DNA from: Bradyrhizobium sp. CCBAU 51765
GTDB lineage: Bacteria; Pseudomonadota; Alphaproteobacteria; Rhizobiales; Xanthobacteraceae
Reading direction: 5' to 3'
DNA length: 64,000 bases
NCBI RefSeq assembly: GCF_015291725.1
Contig: NZ_CP030038.1
Coordinates: 1,539,001 to 1,603,000 of the forward strand
Shown here: positions 1 to 8,214 of the stretch, in pieces
Position numbering within the stretch: the stretch's first letter is position 1
How the letters are laid out: every line of letters begins with the position of its first letter
Position numbers and translations under genes: made by a program
Notes under the pieces: model-generated
What the model was told of the DNA's origin: nothing
The model's database searches: none
The model's input: only the letters and a program-made list of their open reading frames with translations

Positions 1-332
1 CCGGTCAGGAACGTGTCCGCGCTGGCGCGATTGCCGCGCATCAGCAGCGAGCCCATCTCCTGGAGCCGTCCCTTCATGGTCGGCCCGAGGTCTTTCATCA
101 GGAAGGGCAGGCCGGCGAACGGGCCGGCGAGATTGGCGCCGTCCTTGGCGGGGTCGGCGATCACGTCCTCGAACAGCTCGACCACGCCCGACAGTGCCGG
201 ATTGACCTTGGCAACGCCGGCCGCAGCCTGCCGCGCCAATTCCTTCGCCGTCAGCTCGCCCTTGCGGACGCGCCCCGCCAGCGCGACTCCATCGTGCTGC
301 GCCCATTCATTCCAGCTCATCGGCAAAGTCAT
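1..332 (-). CDS. Amidase signature family protein, N-terminal part (cut by window edge)
   Basis: The first 110 residues are present, starting at the ATG at 332 and open to the window edge. The stretch FAGLPFLMKDLG contains the Lys that opens the Ser-cisSer-Lys triad of amidase signature enzymes; the Ser residues lie beyond the window. These enzymes hydrolyse amides, and relatives include biuret hydrolase AtzE and allophanate hydrolase AtzF. It follows the cyanuric acid hydrolase gene on the same strand after 131 bases, so a role in the next step of ring-nitrogen breakdown (biuret or another ureide) is a reasonable inference. The exact substrate cannot be told from this fragment. Confidence 0.85.
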   Translation of the reverse strand, partial: MTLPMSWNEWAQHDGVALAGRVRKGELTAKELARQAAAGVAKVNPALSGVVELFEDVIADPAKDGANLAGPFAGLPFLMKDLGPTMKGRLQEMGSLLMRGNRASADTFLT

Positions 333-463
333 GACGTCAAAAATCCTCTTGGATAGCAGCTATCTTCCTTTCGCAAGGAACGGTCCGAATCAACCGAGCC
401 GGCGCGAGGGGCAGGGTTGCGTGGGGCGGACAGGTCGCAAGTCCCGGAAGATGCCGGGTCGTA

Positions 464-1576
464 TCAATCCGACAGTCGTGCAATCGCTGCAACCGGCCCG
501 CCGCCCGGCGGACCCTGGTGCTCGGCGCCACCGGACACGTAGACCGCCCCGGTGCCGGCAAGGCCAGCGATCAGGCCGCCGACCGCTGCACGGGCGTGGC
601 GTGTCGAGCTGATGTCGGTGTCTTCCAGCATGGTGTGGCGAAAGCCGCGCACGCTGCCATCAGGCGAGGCCTCCGCCTTGGCGAAGATGTTGACGATCTC
701 GCGGCCCTTCGTTGCCAGCGGCGCAATGCGGAGTCCGACGCTTTCCAGCGCCGCGGTCACCGCGGCGGCGTCGATGGCGTCGTTCATCACGGCATGACCG
801 ATCTCGAACTCGCTCACCGATGCCGCCGAGTTGCCGAGCACGATGACGACGTTGTGCATCAGCTCGATGCCTGATGAGGTGGAGGCCACGGACGAGAACA
901 GATCATGGCGCCGCAGCACGTCCTCATCGCGGAGATCGGCTGCAATCTCGCCGAGCGCGACGGCGACGCCGAGCGCGGAGGCGCCGCGGGAATAGGCCAT
1001 CGAGGCGTAGGCGCTGGTCGTCGCTGTCTTGTTGCCGCGCGCCGCTGCCGCCGCGATGCGATCGCTGGTGAGCAGCGGGCACTTGATCTGCACGAAATGG
1101 ATGTCGGCGGGATCATTGATGCTGGCATCCGCCATCGCGGCCTTCACGGCTTTCGCCGTCTCCATGATCTGCGCGGAGCGGCCGAGCTCCTCGGGCAGGA
1201 AATCCCGTGTCTGCGCCATGCCGATGCTCAGCCGCTTGCCGGTGGGGCCTACCGGACGGGCGTCGACGGCTCGGCGCGTGAACACCGTGATGTGCGGGCT
1301 GAGCACGCCCTCGGTGCCGCCGGACATCACGAAGGCGATACGCTGCTCGACCTCGTGCGGCGGCAGGTCGAGGTGGGGTGCCAGCGCCGCGCACAGCGCG
1401 CTGACGGCGTATTCCCGCGTGAAATCGTTGACGCCGCCATTGCCCTCGGTCTTGCCGAGGATCGCCAGGATCTCGCGCGGGTCGATCGCGCCCGAACCGA
1501 TCATGGCCATGAGACCGGAGACGTCGCCGGGGCCCGTGGTGGCGATCCTGAAGACGCCGACCGATGTTGTACGCAT
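464..1576 (-). CDS. atzD: Cyanuric acid hydrolase / barbiturase family ring-opening amidohydrolase
   Basis: The 370-residue product matches the usual length of the AtzD/TrzD/barbiturase family (about 360). The family is built of three similar units, each giving one Lys and one Ser to a threefold active site. Candidates are visible at each: Lys42 (GKTEGNGG) with Ser85 (MSGGTEG), Lys165 with Ser234/235 (ASTSSGIE), and Lys300 with Ser348 (YVSGGAEHQGPPGG). The enzyme would hydrolyse cyanuric acid (or barbituric acid) in the cytosol. I chose the ATG at 1576, which gives the family N-terminus MRTTSVGVFR; the frame is open further upstream but that part is unlike the family. The amidase gene follows, suggesting a catabolic operon. 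Cyanuric acid versus barbiturate specificity cannot be settled by eye. Confidence 0.9.
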   Translation of the reverse strand: MRTTSVGVFRIATTGPGDVSGLMAMIGSGAIDPREILAILGKTEGNGGVNDFTREYAVSALCAALAPHLDLPPHEVEQRIAFVMSGGTEGVLSPHITVFTRRAVDARPVGPTGKRLSIGMAQTRDFLPEELGRSAQIMETAKAVKAAMADASINDPADIHFVQIKCPLLTSDRIAAAAARGNKTATTSAYASMAYSRGASALGVAVALGEIAADLRDEDVLRRHDLFSSVASTSSGIELMHNVVIVLGNSAASVSEFEIGHAVMNDAIDAAAVTAALESVGLRIAPLATKGREIVNIFAKAEASPDGSVRGFRHTMLEDTDISSTRHARAAVGGLIAGLAGTGAVYVSGGAEHQGPPGGGPVAAIARLSD

Positions 1577-1857
1577 GACTGTCCTTGTGGAGTTCAGGGG
1601 CCCGGCGGAGCAAACAGCCGCTGAACGGCGGCTCCTGTCAAGCCGGATGACGGATCGGCGATCCCGGTCTGCCGCGACGCAGGAGAGAAGCCGCGCGTCC
1701 CCACGAATGTGGCGAGATCGCATCGATCCGGCAAAAAATCCTCTGTCGACGGTTGCGCGCCGCACCTTGATGAATCAACCTCGGTTGGTCCATAAGCGGC
1801 GTCCCGCGGCTGGTGCTTTTCGCCCTGCGTCGCGTGCTTTGATAGAGGGAATCTCGC

Positions 1858-4194
1858 GTGGCAAATATCAACCACAAAATTGCGCAGGAGCTTGGGGTTC
1901 GCGCCGAGCAGGTCGAGGCGGCGGTGACGCTGCTCGACGGCGGCGCCACGGTTCCCTTCATCGCCCGCTACCGCAAGGAAGCGACCGGTGCGCTCGACGA
2001 CGCGCAGTTGCGCACCCTGGAGGAGCGCCTGGTCTACCTGCGCGAGCTCGAGGACCGCCGCAAGGCCATCCTCGAATCGGTCCGCGAGCAGGGCAAGCTC
2101 GATGCAGCCCTCGAAGCCACGATCATGGCCGCCGACAGCAAGGCGCGCCTCGAGGACATCTATCTCCCTTTCAAGCCGAAGCGCCGCACCAAGGCGGAAG
2201 TTGCCAAGGAAGCCGGCCTCGAGCCGCTCGCCCATCAGTTGCTGGCCGAACCCGGCAACGATCCGAAGGTCGTGGCAGAAGGCTTCGTCAACGCCGAGAA
2301 GGGCGTTGCGGATGCAGCCGCCGCGCTCGACGGCGCCCGCGCCATCCTGGTCGAGCGTTTCGACGAGGACGCCGACCTCATCGGCGCGTTGCGCGAGGAG
2401 ATGTGGACCAACGCGCGCATGGCCTCCAAGGTGCGCGACGGCAAGAAGACCGAGGGCGAGAAGTTCGCCGACTATTTCGATTTCTCCGAGCCGCTGACCA
2501 AGCTGCCATCGCACCGTATTCTCGCGATGTTCCGCGGCGAGAAGGAAGAGATCCTCGATCTTCAGATCCAGGCCGAGGCGGAGGCGCCGCCTCCGGGCGT
2601 GCCGAGCGCCTATGAACTGAAGATCATGAAGCGGTTCGGCATCGCCGACCTCAAGCGACCCGGCGACCGCTGGCTGGTCGACACCGTGCGCTGGGCCTGG
2701 CGCACCAAGATCCAGGTGCATCTCAACATCGACCTGCGCATGCGGCTGTGGAATTCGGCCGAGACCGAGGCCGTGCGCGTGTTCGCCTCGAACCTGCGCG
2801 ACCTCTTGCTGGCCGCGCCCGCAGGCACCCGCGTCACCATGGGGCTCGATCCCGGCTACCGCACCGGCGTCAAGGTCGCGGTCGTCGACGCGACCGGCAA
2901 GGTCGTCGACACCATCGCGATCTATCCGCACGAGCCGCAGCGGCAGTGGAACGAGTCGCTGGCGACCCTCGGGCGGCTCGCGCTGAAGCATCGTGTCGAG
3001 CTGATCGCAATCGGCAACGGCACCGCCTCGCGCGAGACCGACAAGCTCGCCGCGGACCTCGTCAAGGGCCTGCCCGAATTGAAGATGACCAAGATCGTCG
3101 TGTCGGAAGCCGGCGCGTCGGTCTATTCGGCCTCGGCTTTCGCCTCGGAGGAATTGCCCGGCCTCGACGTCACCCTGCGCGGTGCGGTCTCGATCGCGCG
3201 GCGCCTGCAGGACCCGCTGGCCGAGCTCGTCAAGATCGAACCCAAGGCGATCGGCGTCGGTCAGTATCAGCACGACCTCGGCCAGGCCAAGCTCGCCAAA
3301 TCGCTCGATGCGGTGGTCGAAGACTGCGTGAACGCTGTCGGCGTCGACGTCAACACTGCCTCCGCGCCGCTGCTTGCTCGCGTGTCGGGCGTCGGCTCGG
3401 GCCTTGCGCAGAGTATCGTGGCGCACCGCGACGCCAACGGCCCGTTCAAGTCGCGCAAGGCGCTGAAGGACGTGCCGCGGCTCGGGCCTAAGGCATTCGA
3501 GCAGTGTGCGGGCTTCTTGCGTATCCTCGGCGGCGAGGACCCGCTCGACGCCTCCGGCGTGCATCCGGAAGCCTATCCGGTGGTGCGCCGGATTCTCGCG
3601 GCAACCAAGAGCGACATCAAGGCGCTGATCGGCAGCAGCGATATCGTGCGTACCCTCAAGCCGAAGGATTTCGTCGACGAGACGTTTGGTCTGCCGACCG
3701 TCACCGACATCCTGCGCGAGCTGGAAAAGCCAGGCCGCGACCCGCGCCCCGCGTTCAAGGCCGCGGTGTTCAAGGAGGGCGTCGAGGAGATCAAGGACCT
3801 CAAAAAGGGCATGATCCTCGAGGGCACCGTCACCAACGTCGCCGCCTTCGGCGCCTTCGTCGACATCGGGGTGCATCAGGACGGCCTCGTGCACATCTCG
3901 GCGATGTCCAAGACCTACATCAAGGATCCGCGCGAGGTGGTGAAGCCGGGCGATATCGTCAAGGTGAAGGTGCTGGACTTCGAGGTCGCCCGCAAGCGCA
4001 TCTCGCTGACGCTGCGCCTCGACGACGAGGTCGGCGCGAAGAAGGATGCCCCCGGCATGCAGCGCGACAACAGCTCACGCAATCCCGCCCGCATGACCTC
4101 GTCGGCTCCGCGCAAGCAGGAGTCTTCGGGCGGCGGTGCTCTCGCCGAGGCGCTGCGCCGAGCGGCGGAGAAGAGTGGCGGCAAGCGGGTGTGA
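1858..4194 (+). CDS. tex: Tex family S1 RNA-binding transcription accessory protein
   Basis: The 778-residue protein has the Tex layout: an N-terminal helical region (from [14 protein letters not shown]), a YqgF/RNase H-like domain (around [16 protein letters not shown], residues 327-342), helix-hairpin-helix repeats (around [17 protein letters not shown]) and a C-terminal S1 domain (about residues 645-715, [17 protein letters not shown]). Tex proteins bind nucleic acid and influence transcription; the exact role is still loosely defined. The start is a GTG at 1858. The C-terminal tail after the S1 domain is Ser/Gly/Arg-rich and low in complexity. It is transcribed alone, divergent from atzD, and is followed by a dispersed repeat. 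Confidence 0.96.
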   Translation: MANINHKIAQELGVRAEQVEAAVTLLDGGATVPFIARYRKEATGALDDAQLRTLEERLVYLRELEDRRKAILESVREQGKLDAALEATIMAADSKARLEDIYLPFKPKRRTKAEVAKEAGLEPLAHQLLAEPGNDPKVVAEGFVNAEKGVADAAAALDGARAILVERFDEDADLIGALREEMWTNARMASKVRDGKKTEGEKFADYFDFSEPLTKLPSHRILAMFRGEKEEILDLQIQAEAEAPPPGVPSAYELKIMKRFGIADLKRPGDRWLVDTVRWAWRTKIQVHLNIDLRMRLWNSAETEAVRVFASNLRDLLLAAPAGTRVTMGLDPGYRTGVKVAVVDATGKVVDTIAIYPHEPQRQWNESLATLGRLALKHRVELIAIGNGTASRETDKLAADLVKGLPELKMTKIVVSEAGASVYSASAFASEELPGLDVTLRGAVSIARRLQDPLAELVKIEPKAIGVGQYQHDLGQAKLAKSLDAVVEDCVNAVGVDVNTASAPLLARVSGVGSGLAQSIVAHRDANGPFKSRKALKDVPRLGPKAFEQCAGFLRILGGEDPLDASGVHPEAYPVVRRILAATKSDIKALIGSSDIVRTLKPKDFVDETFGLPTVTDILRELEKPGRDPRPAFKAAVFKEGVEEIKDLKKGMILEGTVTNVAAFGAFVDIGVHQDGLVHISAMSKTYIKDPREVVKPGDIVKVKVLDFEVARKRISLTLRLDDEVGAKKDAPGMQRDNSSRNPARMTSSAPRKQESSGGGALAEALRRAAEKSGGKRV

Positions 4195-4202
4195 CCTCTT
4201 AA

Positions 4203-4229
4203 CCTCTCCCCGCTCTTTGCGGGGAGAGG
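4203..4229. repeat. Perfect inverted repeat just after tex
   Basis: Two 11-base arms (CCTCTCCCCGC and its complement) surround a 5-base loop, 9 bases after the tex stop codon. The hairpin would be very stable, but no T-run follows on either strand, so it is not a standard intrinsic terminator. It abuts the dispersed repeat that starts at 4241 and may limit 3' decay or read-through. Confidence 0.7.
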
Positions 4230-4240
4230 TCTATCCACGT

Positions 4241-4322
4241 CATTGCGAGCGTAGCGAAGCAATCCAGGCCGTCTCCGTGGGAACAGTCTGGATTGCTTCG
4301 TCGCAAGGGCTCCTCGCAATGA
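4241..4322 (+). repeat. Dispersed palindromic repeat, family A copy 1
   Basis: It begins CATTGCGAGCG, contains two facing copies of a GAAGCAATCCAG-like arm, and ends CTCCTCGCAATGA. Further copies lie at 15100-15217, 20779-20861 and 48321-48403. It sits between tex and the glycine-rich gene and can fold into a long hairpin. Confidence 0.9.
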
Positions 4323-4463
4323 TGAGGAGAGACGGGCGCTCCGCCTCCCTGACACCCGTGTCAGAATCTGGCGCGTTTGTAAGTTGAAGGTGCCCCTCCC
4401 TTCCTTTCATCTGATCATCCTCGTGCGGCGCCGAGATCGCCGCACTGCAAGGAGGATGCTTCG

Positions 4464-4928
4464 ATGAACAACAGGCTTCTCAAAGGCTTCACCGCGGTGA
4501 CGGTCGCTGCCGCGATGGCGCTCGCTTCACCGGTGCTCGCCCGTGGCGGTGGCGGTGGCGGTGGCGGTGGCCACGGCGGTGGCGGCTTCGGCGGCGGCGG
4601 CCATGGCGGCTTTGGCGGTGGTGGGCATTTCGGCGGCGGCATGCACGCTGGCGGCTTCGGCGGGATGCGAGCCGGCGGCTTTGGCGGCGCACGCTTTGCC
4701 GGCGGACCGGGCTTCGGTGGCGCTCGCTTCGCGCATGCCGCGATCGGGTCGCGCTTTGCCGGCCGTCCCTTCATCGGCCGCCACGCCTTCTTCCATCACA
4801 ATCGCTTCCGTCGTTTCGCCGTCTTCGGCGCGCCCTATTTCTACGCCGGCTACAATGACGGCTGCTGGAGCAGGAGCTGGACGCCCTATGGATGGCAATG
4901 GGTCAATGTGTGCGGAGACTACTGGTAG
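4464..4928 (+). CDS. Secreted glycine-rich protein
   Basis: The 154-residue product opens with a signal peptide (MNNRLLKGFTAVTVAAAMAL, cleavage probably after VLA-R). A Gly/His-rich low-complexity region follows (about residues 28-85, GGGGHGGGGFGG type), then a basic aromatic part (FFHHNRFRRFAVFG), and it ends in a Trp-rich tail with two Cys (CWSRSWTPYGWQWVNVCGDY). A strong AAGGAGG ribosome site precedes the ATG. Such proteins are common in Bradyrhizobiaceae and are probably envelope-associated, but no function is established. The two tail cysteines could form a disulfide. The OmpR-type regulator pair starts about 100 bases downstream on the same strand. Confidence 0.85.
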   Translation: MNNRLLKGFTAVTVAAAMALASPVLARGGGGGGGGGHGGGGFGGGGHGGFGGGGHFGGGMHAGGFGGMRAGGFGGARFAGGPGFGGARFAHAAIGSRFAGRPFIGRHAFFHHNRFRRFAVFGAPYFYAGYNDGCWSRSWTPYGWQWVNVCGDYW

Positions 4929-5028
4929 TCGCATCGCCGTACCGCACCATTGTCGCGATCGCCACCGGGTGGTTCCGCTCAGCCCCGGAACGGGATAGTC
5001 TGGTGGCGATCGTCGCGCGGAGCTTGTC

Positions 5029-5721
5029 ATGAGCGGAGGTCACCGTCGCATCCTGGTCGTCGAGGACGATCCGGAAACCGCAGGTCAGCTCGTCGACGAG
5101 CTGACGGTCTCGGGCTACGACGTCGACCTCGCAGCCAATGGCCGCGAAGCCCTGAGCCACGGCGCCGCGCGTGACTATGCCGTGATCACCATCGACCGCA
5201 TGCTGCCCGATATCGACGGCATCAGCGTGATGCGACAGTTGCGCGACGAGGGCGTCGCCGCGCCGTTCCTGATCATCTCCGCGCTCGGCGAAGTCGACGA
5301 CCGCGTGCGAGGACTGCGCGCCGGTGGCGACGATTATCTCGTCAAGCCGTTCTCATTCACCGAATTGCTGGCGCGGCTCGAAGCACTCGGCCGCCGCAGC
5401 GAGACCATCGCCAAGGAGACGCTTCTGCGCGTCGGCGATCTTGCGATCGACCTGATCGCGCGCAGCGCCTCCCGCCGCGGCCGGAAGATTCCGCTGCTGC
5501 CGCGCGAATTCCAGCTGCTCGAATATCTCGTCCGCAACGAGGGCCGCGTCGTATCTCGCGCGATGCTGCTTCAGCACGTCTGGGACCTGCATTTCGATCC
5601 GTCGACCAATATCATCGATGTCTATGTGGGGCGCGTTCGTCGCAAGGTCGACGATGCCCAGGACTATCCGCTGATCCATACCATCCGCGGCATCGGATAT
5701 TGCCTCCGTGCTCCTGGCTAA
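5029..5721 (+). CDS. OmpR/PhoB-type response regulator
   Basis: The 230-residue protein has a receiver domain (residues 6-120) with the acidic pair in VVEDD, phospho-acceptor Asp56 (TIDRMLPD) and the conserved Lys in YLVKPFS. A winged-helix DNA-binding domain follows (about 140-228, with LLPREFQLLEYLVRNEGRVV and IIDVYVGRVRRKVD). It acts as a transcription factor phosphorylated by the kinase encoded next to it; the two genes overlap by 14 bases. The stimulus is unknown. The regulated targets may include the adjacent glycine-rich protein gene, but nothing in the sequence proves this. Confidence 0.96.
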   Translation: MSGGHRRILVVEDDPETAGQLVDELTVSGYDVDLAANGREALSHGAARDYAVITIDRMLPDIDGISVMRQLRDEGVAAPFLIISALGEVDDRVRGLRAGGDDYLVKPFSFTELLARLEALGRRSETIAKETLLRVGDLAIDLIARSASRRGRKIPLLPREFQLLEYLVRNEGRVVSRAMLLQHVWDLHFDPSTNIIDVYVGRVRRKVDDAQDYPLIHTIRGIGYCLRAPG

Positions 5722-6784
5722 GACCCTTCGCTCCTCGACCTTCCGCCTCGCGCTGATCGCGATCGCGGCGTTCGGGTTGATCGTCGCGGCCATCATGGCC
5801 TACGTCTATTTCGGGACGCTCGCCTACGTCGAGCGCCGACTCGGCGGGGCCGTCGATCATGACGGCTTCACCGGCATGATCGAGCTCGCGATGGTCGCGG
5901 TCGCCATGCTGCTGCTGGTGCTGGCCGGGCTCGCGGCCGTGCTGGTGACGCGGCGCACGGTCGGGCGGATCGAACAGATCAACGCCACCAGCCGCGCCAT
6001 CATGCTCTCCGGACTCGACCAGCGTATCCCCTTGCGCGGCAGCAACGACGAGTGGGACCGTGTCGCCGAAAACCTCAACCAGATGCTCGACCGTATCGAG
6101 ACGCTGATGGGCGAGGTCAAGCAGGTCAGCGACAACGTCGCGCACGATCTGCGGACGCCGCTGACGCGCATGCGCGGCCGGTTGGAGAAGGCCTATCACG
6201 CCCCACGCAACAGCGAGACCGACGCCGCGCTGATCGGGGATACCATCGCCGATCTCGATGCCGTGCTCGGCATGTTCACTTCCATCACCCGGATCTCCGA
6301 GATCGAGACCCGCGCCCGCACCGGCGCCTTCCGCGCGCTCGATCTCGCCGAGATCGCCGGAGAGGTCGTCGAGCTCTACGATGCCGCCGCCGAGCAGGTT
6401 GCTACGAAGCTCAGCCTTGCCGGAGAACGCGACGTGGCGATCACGGGCGACCGCGACCTGCTGTTCGACGCCATTGCCAATCTCGTCGACAACGCGATCA
6501 AGCACGGCTGCAAGGGCGGGCAGGTGACCGTGACCTGCCGCAGAGCCGATGGCGCTGCGGTGATCACGATTGCCGACGACGGTCCGGGCATTCCCGCCGA
6601 GCAGCGCGATCACGTCTTCAAGCGCTTCTACCGGCTCGAACGGAGCCGCTACACGCCGGGCAATGGCCTCGGCCTCAGCCTCGCCGCCGCGGTTGCGCAC
6701 CTTCATGGCGCCGAGATCGCGCTGCATGACAATGCGCCGGGCCTGACGGTCCAGCTCAGCTTCCCGGCGGCGACAGTGCCGTGA
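5708..6784 (+). CDS. Two-component sensor histidine kinase
   Basis: The 358-residue inner-membrane kinase has two membrane helices (about residues 12-36 and 57-80) with only about 20 residues between them, so there is almost no periplasmic sensor domain. Next come HAMP, a HisKA domain with His146 (NVAHDLRTPLTR) and a catalytic domain with N-box DNAIKHG, G1-box IADDGPGIP and G2-box GNGLGLSLA. It starts at a GTG (5708) inside the regulator gene, giving translational coupling. The short extracytoplasmic loop suggests it senses the membrane itself, a partner protein or a cytoplasmic signal. Confidence 0.94.
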   Translation: MLLAKTLRSSTFRLALIAIAAFGLIVAAIMAYVYFGTLAYVERRLGGAVDHDGFTGMIELAMVAVAMLLLVLAGLAAVLVTRRTVGRIEQINATSRAIMLSGLDQRIPLRGSNDEWDRVAENLNQMLDRIETLMGEVKQVSDNVAHDLRTPLTRMRGRLEKAYHAPRNSETDAALIGDTIADLDAVLGMFTSITRISEIETRARTGAFRALDLAEIAGEVVELYDAAAEQVATKLSLAGERDVAITGDRDLLFDAIANLVDNAIKHGCKGGQVTVTCRRADGAAVITIADDGPGIPAEQRDHVFKRFYRLERSRYTPGNGLGLSLAAAVAHLHGAEIALHDNAPGLTVQLSFPAATVP

Positions 6785-6796
6785 GGCTGGGCGGCG

Positions 6797-7168
6797 TCAA
6801 AGCTCGATCACGCCGCGACGCGCGGCGTGCGCGACTGCATCGGTGCGGCCGGTCGCGTCCAGCTTGTCGAGCAGCGAGCCGACATGGAACTTCACGGTGT
6901 GCACGGAGATGCCGAGCTGACGCGCGATCATCTTGTTCGAGGCGCCTTCCGCCATCAGCGCCAGCACGTCGAGCTCGCGCTGCGTCAACGCGATGTCCTC
7001 GGGCATGATGCGCGGATCGCGTGCGACGATCGCCGCGGCCGCCGGCTCGCCAGGCGCAGCCAGACGAAGTCCCGGGATATTGCCGAGCAGCGCCGTCAGG
7101 CGATCGGCGAGGGCGGGGTCGTCGATCTCCAGCGCAAGCACGATCTCGGCCGTCTTGTCCTCGCTCAC
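6797..7168 (-). CDS. Small LuxR-type HTH protein with degenerate receiver-like N-terminus
   Basis: The 123-residue product carries a clear LuxR/GerE helix-turn-helix domain in its C-terminal half (LTQRELDVLALMAEGASNKM, then ARQLGISVHTVKFHVGSLLD). Its N-terminal about 55 residues resemble the start of a receiver (EIVLALEIDDPALADRLTALL) but are too short for a full receiver and lack a phospho-acceptor. It is the second gene of a pair with the HtrA-like gene: its ATG overlaps that gene's TGA (ATGA). It probably binds DNA independently of phosphorylation. Coupling to a protease-like protein suggests a joint signalling role, which is inference. Confidence 0.88.
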   Translation of the reverse strand: MSEDKTAEIVLALEIDDPALADRLTALLGNIPGLRLAAPGEPAAAAIVARDPRIMPEDIALTQRELDVLALMAEGASNKMIARQLGISVHTVKFHVGSLLDKLDATGRTDAVAHAARRGVIEL

Positions 7169-8031
7169 GCCTCCGGCCTCTCGGCGACCGTGACCCTGAA
7201 GCTGGCCGGCTCGCCGCCGCGGCGCACCGCGACATCGACCACCGTGCCGACGCTCGAAGGTCCGAGCGTTTGCGCCAGCGCCCGCACTCCGGACAGCTTC
7301 TGGTCGTTGACCGCGACGATCACGTCGCCCTGGCGGATGCCGGCCGCGGCCGAGGGGCCGGCCTTGTCGACATTCATCACCATGGCGCCGATGCCGTCGT
7401 CGAGCCGTATCGGCTGGAGCCCGAGGCCGAGATATCCCCGCGCGATGCGGCCGCGCGCCTCCAGTTGCGCCGCGACGCGCTCGATCGTCGCCGTCGGGAT
7501 CACCAGGACGCGCCGCGGTCCGAGCACGGCCATGCCGAAGGCTTCGCCCGATGCATCGAGCGCGAGGCCGCCCTGCTGGCTGCCGCGCAGGCGGACGTCG
7601 AGCTCGATGCGCGCATCGATGTCGCCGCCGCGCAAGGAGCGCCAGCTCTCGCCGGATGCCGACACCATCCCGAGCGCGGCGCTCGGCGTCTCGCGATTGG
7701 TGGCGACTACCACCGACAAGGCGCCCAGCGGCGGGACCGTCGCGGCGAGCTTGACCGGCGCGACGTCGGCATCGACGCGCAGCAGCGCGATGTCAGTCGT
7801 ATGGTCGCGGCCGGCGATCGTGGCGGCCGCGGTGCTTCCGTCGGCAAGGCCGATCTCGACCGCGCCCTCGTCCGCCAGTGCCTCGTCGGCCGTGACGATC
7901 AGGCCGGGTTTCCAGGCGAAGCCGGTGGCTCGGGAGCGGTGCGAATGTACGGAGACGACGGACGGCGCCGTGCGCGCCACCATGTCCGCGAGGGCGGACG
8001 ACAGGGAAGACAGGGGAGTAGGGGCGGTCAT
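7165..8031 (-). CDS. HtrA-like trypsin-fold protein with PDZ domain, probably catalytically dead
   Basis: The 288-residue protein follows the DegP/HtrA plan: chymotrypsin fold (about residues 12-190) and one PDZ domain (about 195-285, YLGLGLQPIRL ... GIRQGDVIVAVNDQ). The catalytic His position reads VTADEAL instead of VTNNHVV (Glu50), and the GNSGGP loop reads GSQQGGL (Gln153 for Ser). Only the Asp (Asp80, DIALLRV) remains. It has no signal peptide or membrane helix, so it should be cytosolic. Peptide binding through the PDZ and the dead protease pocket is a likely role. It is co-translated with the LuxR-type gene downstream. An intact HtrA is encoded at 11554-12645. Confidence 0.88.
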   Translation of the reverse strand: MTAPTPLSSLSSALADMVARTAPSVVSVHSHRSRATGFAWKPGLIVTADEALADEGAVEIGLADGSTAAATIAGRDHTTDIALLRVDADVAPVKLAATVPPLGALSVVVATNRETPSAALGMVSASGESWRSLRGGDIDARIELDVRLRGSQQGGLALDASGEAFGMAVLGPRRVLVIPTATIERVAAQLEARGRIARGYLGLGLQPIRLDDGIGAMVMNVDKAGPSAAAGIRQGDVIVAVNDQKLSGVRALAQTLGPSSVGTVVDVAVRRGGEPASFRVTVAERPEA

Positions 8032-8084
8032 GGCAGGCTCCTGTAAGCTGTCCTCAATCTGGGATATCGCGGGCGCATGCGAAA

Positions 8085-8100
8085 CTGGCCGGGTGGCCAG
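8085..8100. promoter_or_regulatory. Short inverted repeat in divergent promoter region
   Basis: CTGGCC and GGCCAG arms with a 4-base spacer lie between the divergent HtrA-like and VOC genes (183-base intergenic region). It could be an operator for the LuxR-type protein, but it is short and the assignment is weak. Confidence 0.3.
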
Positions 8101-8214
8101 GACTTCCCTCCGCGCGGCCGACGAACATGTGATTGGGACCCGCTCACGGGAACGTGTAGCAATCGGCCGATATTGCGCCGCATGGCCTCAACCGTTTTGA
8201 ACGAGCCCTGACCG

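Noticed and set aside
1594..3894. Long open frame (about 766 codons) antisense to tex
   Set aside because: It is a product of high GC at third positions; the tex frame has all the domain motifs and the antisense product looks like no protein family.
4241..4322. CRISPR-like repeat
   Set aside because: The copies are dispersed over the window, differ in length and have no regular spacers.
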